Shown here: piece after piece, positions 1 through 12,062 of the stretch | Layout: every line of letters starts with the position of its first letter | How positions within the stretch are numbered: the stretch's first letter is position 1 | Assembly (NCBI GenBank): GCA_025403435.1 | Contig: CM046333.1 | Location: 14,967,770 to 15,031,769 of the forward strand | Reading direction: 5' to 3' | DNA length: 64,000 bases | Source: Artocarpus heterophyllus | Lineage: Eukaryota > Streptophyta > Magnoliopsida > Rosales > Moraceae | The notes under the pieces: generated by a model | Database searches by the model: none | Told to the model about the DNA's origin: nothing | Seen by the model: only the letters and a program-made list of their open reading frames with translations | Translations under genes and position numbers: made by a program

Positions 1-837
1 AAACTCCAAAAATAAGAAAAATGAGACAAACATGGCGTTAAATCTGATTTTTTTTAATCAAAGGCTAGAATTCCAGTTTTAATTATTCTACTACTTCAAA
101 TGAAACATGTTTTATGCCTGTAAAACTTCAAATCATGACATGCGATATATTTTCATCACTTATTTTTCAAAAATAAAGTTGTTCATAAAAATAAAATATT
201 CAGACCTCAGAACACAAATTTAAGCAATTAATTCAATGATAAAAACTCATAAATGAAAGTTCATATCATTCAAAATGTTTCTAACCTTAGATTATTAAAG
301 ATTAAAGTCTGGAATGGTTGAATCTGCCTCTGTTTACGACTCAAGGGCTGGTTTTTTTTAATCCATGAAACTGACAATAAAAGAGAGAGAGAAAGAGAGG
401 AGAAGAACGTGAAAGAGAGAGAGAATAAGTGAAAGAGTGCTCTAAAGGTTTGGATGTTGTCTGACTTTAAGCCAGAATTCCTGATGGTGGTTTTGGTTCA
501 AGACTATGGCCTATTGCTGCTTTCTAGAATAGGGGTTTCAAGGTTTGTAAATTTTCATGTGATGTTAGAAGGTTGCCTTGGGATTTTAGCAAAACTCAGG
601 TTTTCAAAACAATTGTTCAAAATAGTAGGAAGAAAATGTAATTGAAGTAAAATAATAAAATAATAATGCATGATTAGAAAATTAATTTTAAAATATTTAA
701 TAATGGAAGAAAATAAAATAAATAAAAAATAAGAAAGTGAAATTTTAGAAGTGATTAATTAGTAAATAGATTTTAATTTGGTATACTAATGACCATTTAC
801 ACATTGACTTTTAATTAATTAAATTTGGAACATTACA
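1..837 (-). repeat. Partial 3' LTR of a chromovirus-type Ty3/gypsy element (continues off the window)
   Basis: Read on the minus strand this LTR begins TGTAATGTTCC at 837. It is preceded by a purine-rich tract (AAGGAGAGC) that fits the polypurine tract next to the decayed pol region at higher coordinates. Its first ~70 bases resemble the start of the solo LTR at 55053 (TGTAACGTCCCG), with CpG positions changed to TpG/CpA, so both probably belong to one family and this copy is older. A GA-rich tract lies at 380-425. The other LTR boundary is outside the window. No gene seen; a 63-codon open frame at 454-645 has no recognisable content. Confidence 0.6.
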
Positions 838-879
838 GCTCTCCTTATCTTAGGGAATTTCGTTCTCAAAATTAGAGCT

Positions 880-1404
880 TACCTCAAAAATAGAACAAAT
901 GCAAATATAGCTTATGTATAGTCGGTTCCAACTCCCACATCACCTTGTCGATGCCATGGTGTTGCCACAACACTTTCGCCAACTATATGTCACAACGTAG
1001 CAAACAAGTCACTTTTTATCAATGATTCTCATTGACACATTCTTGTAGGTCGTGTTCTTTTGTATCGGCTCATCGTAATATGAAACGATCATGCTAAGGT
1101 CAGGCTGACACTTACGAAGCATCAACACGTGAAACATATTATGAACATGAGATAGCTCAGGAAGAAGATCGAGATGATAAAAAACTACACCGACTCGACA
1201 AGTAATCTTAAATGGTCCGATGTACCTCGGTGCAAGTTTCCCACTTACACCAAAACGTGTAATGCCTTTATGTAGAGAAACCCTAAAAAGGACAAAATCA
1301 CCCTCCTCGATCTCTAGGGGTCGATGTCTCCTATCAGCATAAATTTTATGGCAACTTTGAGTTGCTCGTAACTGGTCTCATAGTATGGCAATCTTCTCAT
1401 TGTT
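880..1404 (-). pseudogene. Integrase C-terminal region with chromodomain-like tail (chromovirus remnant)
   Basis: Minus-strand translation of about 1190-1330 gives GVSGKLAPRYIGPFKI, then a HL-LPELSHVHNMFHVLMLRKC segment (quoted in part). This is the conserved GPF/Y region and the 'HNVFHVSMLRKY' block of plant chromovirus integrases. A PIQKNTTYKNVSMRIID stretch follows where these elements run into the chromodomain. Stop codons and frameshifts follow. The frame is interrupted at 1405-1409 by the target-site duplication of the solo LTR and continues beyond 4395. Confidence 0.7.
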
Positions 1405-1607
1405 CTCGTTGTAACGACCCCCTTTTTCGGACGTCACAGATTTCGTTACATTCATACATTACACTACTTATTTGCACTTTAAATGCAAACATAGTTAAAG
1501 AAAACATAACCAAGATCCATACATACATTTTTTTTTAAACAACATTCATTAACTTAATCCATAATTTAATTTCACATTAATATTAATCATAAACTTGCTC
1601 CCACAGT

Positions 1608-1759
1608 TCGGCAGGCCGAACTTGGGACTTCTGTCAGGCCAGCAGAGGCTCTGCAAATCTAGGCTTAAAAACTTTCAAAGTTCAGCAAGCCGAAAAATGT
1701 GATCGGCAGGCCGAACATTCTTACATCAGCATGCCGACCAATGATGTTCGGCAGGCCGA
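1608..1759 (+). repeat. Array of TCGGCAGGCCGA-type near-palindromes, 21-23-bp spacing
   Basis: Cores at 1608, 1682 (TCAGCAAGCCGA), 1703 (exact), 1726 (TCAGCATGCCGA) and 1748 (exact); the last four are spaced 21, 23 and 22 bp. A degenerate copy lies near 1634. Same motif and spacing as the arrays elsewhere in the window. Confidence 0.85.
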
Positions 1760-4032
1760 CAGAGCCAAAAACCTTTAGAAAACTTAATTTGTAAAATATA
1801 TTCAACTTTCAAAATGCGGAAGATCAAATTCTTAAAATGATAAAATAAAATCTTAAAACATAGTTCTTGTATTCTTAAAACTTAACAAATAAATATGTCC
1901 AAAATGTAAAACTTGATTTAAATCATATAAACTTTCTTCTTGGCTTTCTTCCAGTTACAATTCATCGTACTTTGCTCACACGCCTTTCCATATCCTCCGC
2001 CTAGTCTATGATTTTCTTACCCTTATCTGCAACATGACATAAACTTGAATAAGCTAATGCTTAGTAAGTACATATATTTCTCACAATTTAAAAACATTTC
2101 ATAAATATCATCATCATATCATATCATAATAGTGCATTAAGCACATTTTCATAGAAACATATCTTTCGTTACTTGACCATATTCAAATTTATTCCATTTT
2201 ATCTTAAGGGCTCAAGTGTTGCACCATAATCATCATCGTAGGCGCGTCGTCATGAAAGGAGAAGGGTAGCTAATCCTAAACCAAACGTGACATCATAATA
2301 TATTATAACATTGGTGTGCAACACTTATGTAGGTGATACATATATATACTTATTTATACTTTCATGCTTTGAAATATGCCATCATCATACATGCATAACT
2401 TTATGAACATTAAAATATTTCGTAAGAAAACTTTAAATGAAACCATCGTAAAATTCATCATAGAATAATTATTATTATGCACATAATTTCAAACCTTATA
2501 AAACATATCATGTTGCAGGTGAGAATGTACTTACCTTTATAGCTAGCTTACTTAACCTTATATATGTCGGTGACGACTGCCACGGTCTCGATGTGCTCGT
2601 TCCTTAGTGGGTTAATGCCATTTATTCATTTAAAGATACAAAATAAAAATTAATACTTATATTCATAGAATAATACATCCATTCCATAAAACATTACACA
2701 TACATTCATTGCTTAAAACATAATTTATAACATGCCTTCATGACCATAATCACCAAAATTATCAATATCAATATATTTCTAACCTCCATGAATTAAAAAC
2801 TTAATAACTCAACATTCACACATAAATTAAAACACCCAAATTGGCAGAGCAAAGATATCATATACACATATTACCATGATTTTTCTTTAATCATAAAGAT
2901 TTCATACAGTCCAAAACTTTCATTAAAAGATGTGAACAAAATAACCTTTAATATACCGGCAGTGAGTTGCATGCATTTTCTAACAATTAGAATACATATA
3001 TTTTAATTTTAAAACTCATACTAACATCTTATTATCATACATTTCAATATCATAAAATTATTTCATCATCAATAAAATCATTTAAACATATAAAACATTA
3101 CATAAAATGAAGGTCCAAAATTAACATTGTTAAAACAGTTTTCTTGGCCTAATCTCATAGAAATTTCATAACACATAATTCATTCATCAAAACGTTACCA
3201 AACTTTGCAGTCCATAACATAACATATACATGAATATTCTTGCTAAATTTCGTAGCAAACAAAAACACATTTTCTCCTTGAACAAAAATTACATTTTTCA
3301 TGCATCATAGCCAAACAGCAACATTTTACTGTGAGTGGTAGATGATAGAAAATTCATAACTTATCATAGAAAAATCAAAACGACTTGGAACTTGGAAGAA
3401 CATTGCATAACATATACATGGATAACATTTTAAAAATTCAGAGTAAACGGAATTTTGTAGAAAAAGATATGGTAGTCGTATGTCAAGAAAGATTTCATTT
3501 CAAAATTAAACCGAAAACGAACCCTTACCTCAAAACGATTCTTCTCAAATTCCTTCGAATTCGTCCAAAGAAAACTCAATATGTCTCAATTATTTGCAAG
3601 AGAATAGAGGAAAATACAAGGAAGAAATTCATGAAGAAGAGAGAGAGTGAGAGGGAAAACGAGAGAGAGATATAGAGAAAGAAAAGAACCTTTTTTTTTA
3701 ATTAACGTAATGAGCATAACGTAAAAATTTTTGGAGTCAAAACTCTCTATTAAGTCAGAAATTTCTGACTCATCTAGACTAAATTTTCGTGGAGAAGGAG
3801 AAAAAATTAGGGAAAGTCAAAACCATTAGTCTTACTTACCATATCTTGCCTTCTAAAAAATAGGAAACCAATATCAATTTCATTCAATCAACGCCAAGTC
3901 AAACGTTTTATTTCCTTAAATGAGAAAATTAATTCATAATTATACTAATTAATCTCATTAAAACACCCAATCAACGTAATTATCTCAGCCATAAATTTGA
4001 AGAGATTTCTATTGACTGCTCGTCAACTATCA

Positions 4033-4158
4033 TCGGCCTGCCGACTGCACAGTTTGGCCTGCCGATTCCATGAAGTCTGGCCTGCCGATGGTTTCCATCA
4101 GCCTGCCAATCATTAACAGGCTATTCGGCCTGCCGAACTTGAAGGTCCAGCCTACCGA
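4033..4158 (+). repeat. Array of TCGGCCTGCCGA-type near-palindromes, opposite orientation to the array at 1608
   Basis: Cores start at 4033, 4054, 4077, 4098, 4125 and 4147, giving spacings of 21, 23, 21, 27 and 22 bp. The two central bases are CT, whereas the array at the other end of the same LTR has AG, so the two arrays are inverted relative to each other. Confidence 0.85.
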
Positions 4159-4418
4159 ACTGTCCTTAAAATGTAATATATCATATCATTCATAAATAAA
4201 CATACATTGTAACTAACATGAACACTTGAGCACATCGATTCCATGCGATCGTCACCTGTCATAACACTTAGAATAAATAGTTAGTAACATTACGATCAAA
4301 AATCATAACATATAACATAAATTATTAATAAAATTTACTTAACGTCGTTACTAACTTAACATGATCCGTTACATCAAAATAGGTGGGTGTTACACTCGTG
4401 AATCTCATATGGTTTTGT

Positions 4419-4522
4419 GGTGATCTTATCCTCTGGTTATAACCAACAAATCGATTACCAACAAGGTCTTGGTGATCTTATCCTCTGGTTATAACCAACA
4501 AATCGATTACCAACAAGGTCTT
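4419..4522. repeat. Perfect tandem duplication, 2 x 52 bp
   Basis: The 52-bp unit beginning GGTGATCTTATCC and ending CAACAAGGTCTT occurs twice head to tail (4419-4470, 4471-4522) without mismatch. It lies in the chromovirus integrase remnant and is therefore a recent local duplication in otherwise old sequence. Confidence 0.9.
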
Positions 4523-4639
4523 CTATAAAGTGCCGCCAATGGTGTCATACCAATACTAGCTTAGTAATTATTGTTGTATACAACTCAGCCCAATGTAGGT
4601 GTTTCTTCTAGTTTCCACCAAAGTCTAGAATACAAGTGT

Positions 4640-5240
4640 AAAGTATATCCTTGAGAACCTAAATAACATCCTCAGACTGACCATCTATCTGAGGATGGAA
4701 AACTATGCTGGAGTTTAACTTTGTGCCCAAAGCTTCTTGAGGATCAAACCAGGTGTCTCTATCAGAAGTGATGAATAGCAAAACCCCATGTAACCTCACT
4801 ATATGCTCTAGATATAGTTCTTTCAGAACTTTCCTCAAGTACGTAGCCCTAAACAATATAAAATGTACCGATTTCGCCAGTCTGTCTACTACGACCCAAA
4901 TAGCATTATGCTTCTACTCAGTCCTCAACAATTCAATAAGAAAATCCATCATAATGTGCCCCTATTTCCACCCTAGAATAGGAAGCCGCTAAAGTTGACT
5001 AGCGGGCTTCTAGTTCTCGACTTTCACTCGAAGACACATCACACACTTGACAGCATAACTATAGACACCCTCTTCATACCTCTTCACTATTTGTCTCTTG
5101 AGATCACAATACATCTTGGTGCTGCTTAGATGAACAACAAAATGAGACTTGTGCACTTTTTTAAGAATGAATTTTGCCACTTCTTCCACTTTTGGTACCA
5201 TTAAATAGCCCTTGAAATATGAAGATCTATCTGTGTGCAC
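4640..5240 (-). pseudogene. Integrase core and HHCC zinc-finger remnant (chromovirus)
   Basis: Two minus-strand frames belong together. 5010-5240 contains the H-x-H ... C-x2-C arrangement of the integrase N-terminal zinc finger (HKSHFVVHLSSTKMY, then CVMCLRVK). 4659-4856 contains ITSDRDTWF and LGTKLNSSIVFHPQIDGQSE, the D-rich and 'FHPQTDGQSE' blocks of the catalytic core of Ty3 integrases. A short gap with stops separates them, so no active protein can be made. Known family role: insertion of the retroelement cDNA. Confidence 0.8.
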
Positions 5241-5590
5241 ATTCCATTCATTACTTTTTTCCCAATTTTGAACCTAAGTCAAAATCCCCTAATGATGCTA
5301 ATCTCGTCACTAATTCTGTTTCACATACTAAACAAGTGATAAAATAGATGTTATATTATAGACCATAGCCTGACTGTTGTCCTTATAGTACTAAAGCCTA
5401 TACTCACTAACCATAGCATCTTTTCGCCCATGTTCCAATGCTGAACAGTCGAGGATTCTTGAAGACTTTCAACTAAGTGCATCTTTCATGAAGTTTTTCT
5501 TAATGGGATATACTACAACATAAAGTCATCATCTTCCATGAATTATATCCATCTCTGGTGTCTCAAATTCAATTCCTGTTAAGTAAACAT

Positions 5591-5664
5591 ATACCTTAAA
5601 CTCTTGTGATCGGAGAAAACCTAAAATATACCTTAAACTCTTGTGATCGGAGAAAACCTAAAAT
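5591..5664. repeat. Perfect tandem duplication, 2 x 37 bp
   Basis: The 37-bp unit beginning ATACCTTAAACTC occurs at 5591-5627 and again at 5628-5664. It lies between the RNase H and integrase remnants. Confidence 0.9.
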
Positions 5665-6560
5665 ATTGTACCATAAAGATAACACCTCCAAATCTTTAAT
5701 GCATAAATGACTACTGCAAGCTCCAAGTCATGACTGGGATAATTCTGCTCATGAGACTTCAATCGTCGCAACCCATAAGTTACAACTTGTCTGTACGGCA
5801 TCAATATACACCCTAGTTCGTGTCTTGACACATCCTTATAGACCTTATATGGCTCGTCGCTATTTGGTATAATCAACACTAGAGTAGTAGACAACTGAGT
5901 CTTTAATTCTTGGAATTCATGCTTATACTCATTGTCCCTTCAAACCGAACCACTTTCTTGGTCAACTGTGTTAATGGAGCTGTCATTTTAGAGAAATCTT
6001 GTACAAACCATCTATAATATCCAATAAGTCCCAAGAAACTGCTAATTTTTGCCATACTATTTGATCATTCCTACTACAATACTATCTCAATTTTAGAAAG
6101 ATCCACCAAAATAACTTAACCCAAGACAACGTGTCCTAGAAACTTAGCCTCAATTAACCAAAACTCATACTTCTCTTTCTTTGCATACAGCTGGTGTTCT
6201 CAAGAGTCTAACAGAATGATTCTTAAGTGTTGCTCGTGCTCCTCCCATAACTTAGAATAAACCAATATGTCACTGATAAAAACAATCATGAACAAATCCA
6301 AAAAAAAAAGGTCGAAAGATCTTATTCATTAAGTCTATGAAGTCTACAGGAGCATTTTTCAACCCAAATGGCATCACCAGAAAATCAAAGTGCCTATACC
6401 ATATTCTAAAGGTTGTCTTAGGAATGCCCTTTTCCTTAACCTTGAGTTGACGGTATCCCAAATGTATATCTATCTTGGAGAAATACCATAAAGCTCCCAA
6501 CTTGTTGAACAACTCATCAATTCTTAGTAGCAGATACTTGTTCTTCACAGTTTCCTAATT
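5658..6560 (-). pseudogene. Reverse transcriptase and RNase H remnants (chromovirus)
   Basis: 6270-6548 (minus) encodes a reverse-transcriptase piece with FSKIDIHLGYRQLKVKE, then FLVMPFGLKNAP and FVHDCFYQ in place of the catalytic YxDD block. 5658-5894 encodes an RNase H piece with the YKVYKDVSRHELGCIL start (DAS changed to DVS), LKSHEQNYPSHDLELAVVIYALKIWRCYLYG, quoted in part. The order and spacing are as in Ty3/gypsy pol. The intervening 5895-6269 keeps similarity in other frames. The catalytic aspartates are altered and several stops are present, so it is inactive. Confidence 0.8.
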
Positions 6561-8417
6561 TAGCTATTAGTAATCCATTGTGTTTCTTGGCGAACAACAC
6601 AAGTGCGCCCCACAGTGATATACTAGTCTTGATGTACCCCTTGTGAGCAAGTTCTTCAAGCTATTTCTTCAATTCATTCATCTTTGTCGATGCCATATGG
6701 TATGGTGCAATGGAGATTAAAGCGGTTCTAGGAAGTAACTCAATATTGACTTTATCTCTCGATTCACTTATAATTGGGGTAATTCGTTAGGAAATACATC
6801 CTCAAACTCACCAACCACTGAAAGCAGTTCTAATTGATTATATAAGACTCATATTTTAACGTAGAAAGAAATGCATAACAAGCTAGTTCCTTCGTCCACC
6901 GACATGTGGCTTAATCGATCAATCATAATCTAATCAACACCACTCTTGAAAGTGAGAAGTGTTTGTTTACCAGTCACTAAGGTTACCCTCCTCCAGTGAC
7001 AGTCAACAACTGCACCATAACTATAGAACCAATCCTACTTTTTACCCTAGCCTTATATCATAAGCGAAATAAAGTCCTAATAGTCTTAATTTATTGTTAT
7101 TCTACATTAGTGGAGAGAGGAATCAAAACAAACTTATAAGATTTTGTTAAAATAAATTAGTTTATATTAATGAAATTTATTTGGTATGTATGCAATAATT
7201 AGTAATAAAATAATACACATATGGGACAATCCCTCTTAAATATGAGACATACTCTTGAAATAAAACATAAACTTAAACAATATTTGCATTTTATTTTAAA
7301 CCATGATTCTGAAACAACCTTTGAGGACGATCTGTAAGGAGTCAGAATCTTTTGAGAGATCAATCATTTAGTCTATTTTATGGTGTCTATGGCTTCAATT
7401 TCTTAGGACTAGCAATAAGCTAGTTGCGGGTGTAATAAGACTGTGAAAATACATTTTTTATGGCTAAGTATCATCATTTTGTATTATTTCTCATTAAATC
7501 TCTTAATTATAGCATTTGTATGTTAGTTAGTGTGCTTTTGTTTTTAATGTGTTTTTATGTTTAATAATATCTTTAGTAATTTCAAGAATCATTTCTCTAT
7601 GTTTTATAATTGTTTAGTTTGTACATAATCAAAACAGTAAAAATAATATTTTACGATTTATTTTAAGCCTTAAAATATTTGTAAATAAGTTTTTAGTCTG
7701 TAAATATGTTTTATTATATTTTTAATAATTTTTAAAAATATTTTGAGTCTTAAATAATATATCTGCTAAGGTTTATTAATTTAAAAGTTTTTATTTATTT
7801 TTAGTACGTTTTGTGTTTTTTATTATAAAATAAATATTTTTAATTATTGTAAAAATAATGTTTGTAAAATAATTAATTTTAGTTTGTTTTATTTTATTTT
7901 AGATTTGAAATCTGCAAGAAAAAGGCGTGAAAATGGACAAAAACAGACCTCAAATGCATGAAAAATAAAAATAAAAAAGGTGTAAACAAAAAGATTGCCA
8001 CATGGCGACATCTAAGCCGCCGGATCAAACCGCCCAAGAGATCAAAGCCGTCCACGTGTCCCCCTCCCCAGCGGAATCGAGTGCGCATCCTTTCTCCTCC
8101 CTCAGATCAACTTACTAGTCAACGAATCCAACGGTCAGCTATACCTCCTTCCAGCGCCCTAATCTTATGTGTCCGCCCAGTCAAAGCCTGCCTAATTGAT
8201 GGCCATTTTTCGTCTTGTATTTGTGCATGCAACATTTGATTACAAAGAAAAATTAGCCTTCTCAAGCTGATTCATCCGAGAAAGAAAAGAAAATAAATAA
8301 GAAAAAAAAGTTACAATATCATATTCAAATCTGATTATTACAAAAATAGGCAGCTAATTATATTCAAAAAAATTCTAAATCACTCAAATTGCATCCTAGT
8401 CATTTATTACGTTATGT

Positions 8418-8971
8418 TTCCAAGATGCTAAGTTATGATCTGTGCTTAGACAAATCTTACCATACAAGTCAAAAAACATAATGTCATAAATAGGAGTCTA
8501 ATAAATACTCAGGATTAAGACTGTCAAATATATGATCATCATAATGATAAATTTGAATACTCTATTTGTAACGTATGATTATTAGAGATTTATAATTTAT
8601 CTGGTCCAGTCCTATATAATCTCATTATATAAAGTACCTCCAATCCAATGTCTCTACATTAATAGCCCGGATAATGACTATTTCATTTTAAATGAGATTG
8701 GATCATACTTTTAATATTTAATTAAAGATTCTAAACTTTAATTAATTATTACGGACTATTTAGATTATTATCTATAAATTTTATCCCTAAGCAAATAACA
8801 CTTATATGCTAAATTTATAGTCACATAAATAATCATGGAATTTTCTTGATGTTTATAAATGTATTCATAATACATATAAGCAACCAAAATAATAATAAAT
8901 GTCACTTTATTTATTTATTAACAATATATACAATCTCACAGCCTTTAGAGCACCAAACCCAACAGTTTCAA
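8418..8971 (-). repeat. Copia-type LTR fragment
   Basis: On the minus strand it begins TGTTGGGTTTGGTGCTCTAAAGG, here quoted for orientation only as TGTTGGGTTTGGTGCTC, a start common in plant Ty1/copia LTRs. It is followed by AT-rich sequence. The other end, at about 8418, is placed only by where similarity to the right-hand LARD LTR stops. No target duplication was found, so it may be truncated. Confidence 0.4.
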
Positions 8972-9215
8972 CATTTGAGCATTAAAAAATTTTGCTCTAG
9001 AAATACTAATGCCTAGAGGTGTACTAAGGGCAATGTGCATAAGCTTCCCACATTTCCATCGCCATCGCATCCCTACGAGCATTCATGTTGCCGTTATCCC
9101 CTCTATTTTCAATCAATGGGTTTGATACATCAATCCCATCATCATCTTACACCCCATCTTCTTCGTTGACATTTTCACCTTCTATCTCCGCCACTAGTAT
9201 TGCGTCATCATAGCA

Positions 9216-9390
9216 CTACTCTAGGATCTCATCATTACTTTGCCACATGCATACGAAGTTGTGAATGATAACGCAAGTAATTGGGATCAATATTTGTTTG
9301 TCGTATAAAAAGGGCTTCATGCTCTTTAAAATTAGGAATCTTGCCTTCCACACACCAAATATTCTCTCAATGCAGTTGCGAAGAGAGGAG
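9216..9390 (-). pseudogene. PIF/Harbinger transposase, C-terminal fragment (DDE_Tnp_4 type)
   Basis: Minus-strand translation ending at the TAG at 9216-9218 reads LRNCIERIFGVWKARFLIL, then KPFLYDKQILIPITCVIIHN and FVCMW. The E of CIERIFGVWK is the third acidic residue of the DDE triad in this family, and the 'IIHN' block is its usual downstream landmark. Family role: cut-and-paste transposition with TTA/TAA target sites. Only the last 58 codons are open; upstream (9391-9760) the frame is lost. It is independent of, and more decayed than, the transposase at 27466-28851. Confidence 0.8.
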
Positions 9391-11701
9391 TAGGACAGGT
9401 GAAAACAAAAGAAATTACCGCTAAAAAATCATCTAAATACTCTGGCTCACAACAAACGGCCCTAGTTTTAGGATCCTAACCAAGGCCACTTGCGTTCATG
9501 AGGACGAAATATAGATGAAAAATCTTTCTCAGTCGATTCCTCTTTTGTTTACAACGTTTGCCAGAAACACTTGGACAAGAAATTTCCCCCGCCATCAGTC
9601 CCAATCAACTGCTGAAAAATGTCATCCAAGAGCGGTTGTTTGATGGTCCACCAACCGTAATAAAAAAGTCCTCTCATTTTGTTTGCTCTAATTAACGATT
9701 GCCTCATCATCGTTCCTTTTCTTACCCATCTTCTCCATTTCCACAATGACATGGACTAGTCCGCAACAACCAATGCATATATGCAAGTTATACACGAAAA
9801 CAACGTGATACAAAGTTAATAAGTATTGAGACAAAAATCTGGCTCAAAACTATTGCTTCTTCCATTTCACACTAGGAGCATAAGAATTGTGGATTGGCAC
9901 TTAAGATGTCGACAGCAATACTACAAACGGCAAATAAAATAGAAAAGTCCTGTGCATCGTCAACCGAGAGCACACTGGCATCATAAGTGCGACAATCCAC
10001 AACAATAACACTTCAACCAACATGAGGAAGCAAAATTAATTTCATCATAGCCAGCCCTTTCTCTAAGATCATAATGTAGTACCGACAAACTTATTAAGTT
10101 CAATTTCTCTAGTAACCAAAACAAAGAAGAAAGAAATTGATCAGCCACATATGGAAATAAGTCAAAGGATTTGGAATAAACAGATAAAATTTCCTAAACA
10201 CACATTTCACAGATCACAAATGACAATAGACAAACATTTGAAAATGTTTTCAGAAACATTCTTCTTCATAGATCAAAAATAACAAGCTGAAAAAGGTTTT
10301 CAAACTCCTAGCACTTCCTCCAATTGCAAAAGAAAAACATGTGCATAACCAGCTGATACTAATACGAAGATAGCACGTTTAAAATTTAAGAGCCATTGCT
10401 GTCGCATTTTTAAAATTTATAATTAAGTCATTTGCACTTCATTCATCGATCATGTCTAGATAAAATTGATGCTTCAAAAGACGTGTAGAAAGGTAGATAG
10501 GACTAGACAAAGAAAAGTGAAAAGTGAGGTCCTATTGATAGAATTTGCGAAGGCAGGATATACTCCAAGATGTTGGAGTTGTTGGACAGTTATATGTTGT
10601 CTTATTTAGCATATTTACAAGTACAACAAAAGATAAGGATTTAGGAAAATCACAATCTGTTCTCCAATGCCCCGTTTCATCATTGAGAAAATCGTCAGAC
10701 CATTACAATTAGAGGAAATATTTAGAAAAAATTATTAGGATAAGGAATCTAGTAGATAGGGCCATACACAATCAAAGAATACCCCTAATAACCAAATGCT
10801 TGTGTTTTTAAAATTTTTAAGCTAAGTCTCCTTCCATATTATCATGTACAAGAATATCAATTGGGACATTTTGTCAAGACTTATAACAACAACAGCTATT
10901 TAACCAAACTTAAAAATAATAACATAATATTAATGATTGTTTTCTAAGAGTTTCATGCTTTGAAATTCATTGCATAATATTTATTATTGATGTCAATGAA
11001 GATGTAACAATACATATTAACTGTCATTCATCTATTTCTCAATTGAAAATTTTATCAGAGTATAAATAATTCATCAAGGTTATCATAGTCACAAGTGTTT
11101 TGTATCAAATGATTTAGGGAGGTGAAAAAAATATAGCTCCAAATCATGAAGCTCCACATTGCAAATTTTAAGGAAGAGATAACACAAATTTTATCTTTGG
11201 ACTATCAATAGCAAATGGTAACTCATCACTGAAGCTGAGAAAAATAACTCAAGACAGGAGTAAGTAATTTCAAGGAAGCACTAATAAGCATCAACTAGAC
11301 TCTCATACAACAGATTTGAGACTTGACCAAAAGAAGAAATATCTTGGTTCCGACTGGTCAGTGAAGAACCAATTATAAAATATGTTGATTTTAATTAAGT
11401 TTTTCAATCCTTATGAACTGATCAGTAAGAGGCAATAATCATCATTACTGGGACATAAATGTTAAGCTATTAGAACAATCTAAAGGCAAGCAAATTCAAG
11501 GCATAATGCTAAATCAAAGAATAGCAAAGCAACAGCAGAGAAGTTTCCATCTTCTGGATTATATAGGATGGGATTCTTCCACGATCCTAGATTAATATCA
11601 ATGTTAACATTTCAGAAAATAATAAAAACAACTTCCTCAGAAACACTAGTAATGTAATGTAATTTCCAACTATCTTACCAAAAAATAACCAAGATGTTTA
11701 A

Positions 11702-12062
11702 AAGTAAAACCGCAGAAGAAAAGAACAAATCACAACTCACAGTCAATTAAGACATGATCAACAAGTAATACAGAATCTTTGAAAAAAAAATTCCGAGCAA
11801 AAAGATGATGTTTTTAGAAGTAAAACCGCAAAAGAAAAGAACAAATCACAACTCATAGTCAGTTAAGACATGATCAACAAGTAATAGAGAATCTCTGCAA
11901 TAACCTGAATCACACGAACGCAAGTTCATGGGAAAAAAATTCCGAGCAAAAAGATGACGTTTTTAGAACTAAAACCGTAGAAGAAAGGAACAAATCACAA
12001 ATCATAGTCAGTTAAGACATGATTAACAAGTAATAGAGAATCTTTGCAATCAGGAGAATCAT
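11702..12062. repeat. Three imperfect tandem repeats of ~95-150 bp
   Basis: Blocks beginning GTAAAACCGCAGAAGAAAAG recur at about 11702, 11818 and 11968, each followed by ACAAATCACAA, AGTTAAGACATGAT and CAAGTAATAGAGAATC. The middle copy carries an extra ~30-bp segment. They lie in the non-coding part of the PIF/Harbinger remnant. Confidence 0.8.

Larger units (their letters stand above)
1410..4394 (-). mobile_element. Solo LTR (2985 bp) inserted in the chromovirus integrase, 5-bp target duplication
   Basis: The insert starts TGTAACGACC and ends GGTGTTACA, i.e. TG...CA ends, and is bracketed by the direct repeat CTCGT at 1405-1409 and 4395-4399. Coding remnants of the host element resume on both sides. 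On the minus strand it reads TGTAACACCC... and ends ...GTCGTTACA, typical of plant gypsy LTRs, and no internal coding domain is present. It carries two arrays of 21-23-bp spaced near-palindromes, one near each end (1608-1759 and 4033-4158). A 96-codon open frame at 3385-3675 is basic and low-complexity at its end and is not considered a gene. Confidence 0.85.
838..7035 (-). mobile_element. Decayed Ty3/gypsy chromovirus (Tekay/Del-like), internal region
   Basis: On the minus strand the domains run in the Ty3/gypsy order from high to low coordinates: protease remnant (about 6620-7035), reverse transcriptase (6270-6548), RNase H (5658-5894), integrase zinc finger (5010-5240), integrase core (4659-4856), and integrase C-terminus running toward a chromodomain-like tail (about 880-1404). 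All are broken by stops and frameshifts. The integrase part is interrupted by the solo LTR at 1410-4394. The C-terminal stretch with KLAPRYIGPFKI, then HNMFHVLMLRK, is characteristic of the Tekay/Del chromoviruses. The 5' end with gag is missing; the LARD left LTR begins at about 7040, probably inserted here or joined after deletion. Confidence 0.8.
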
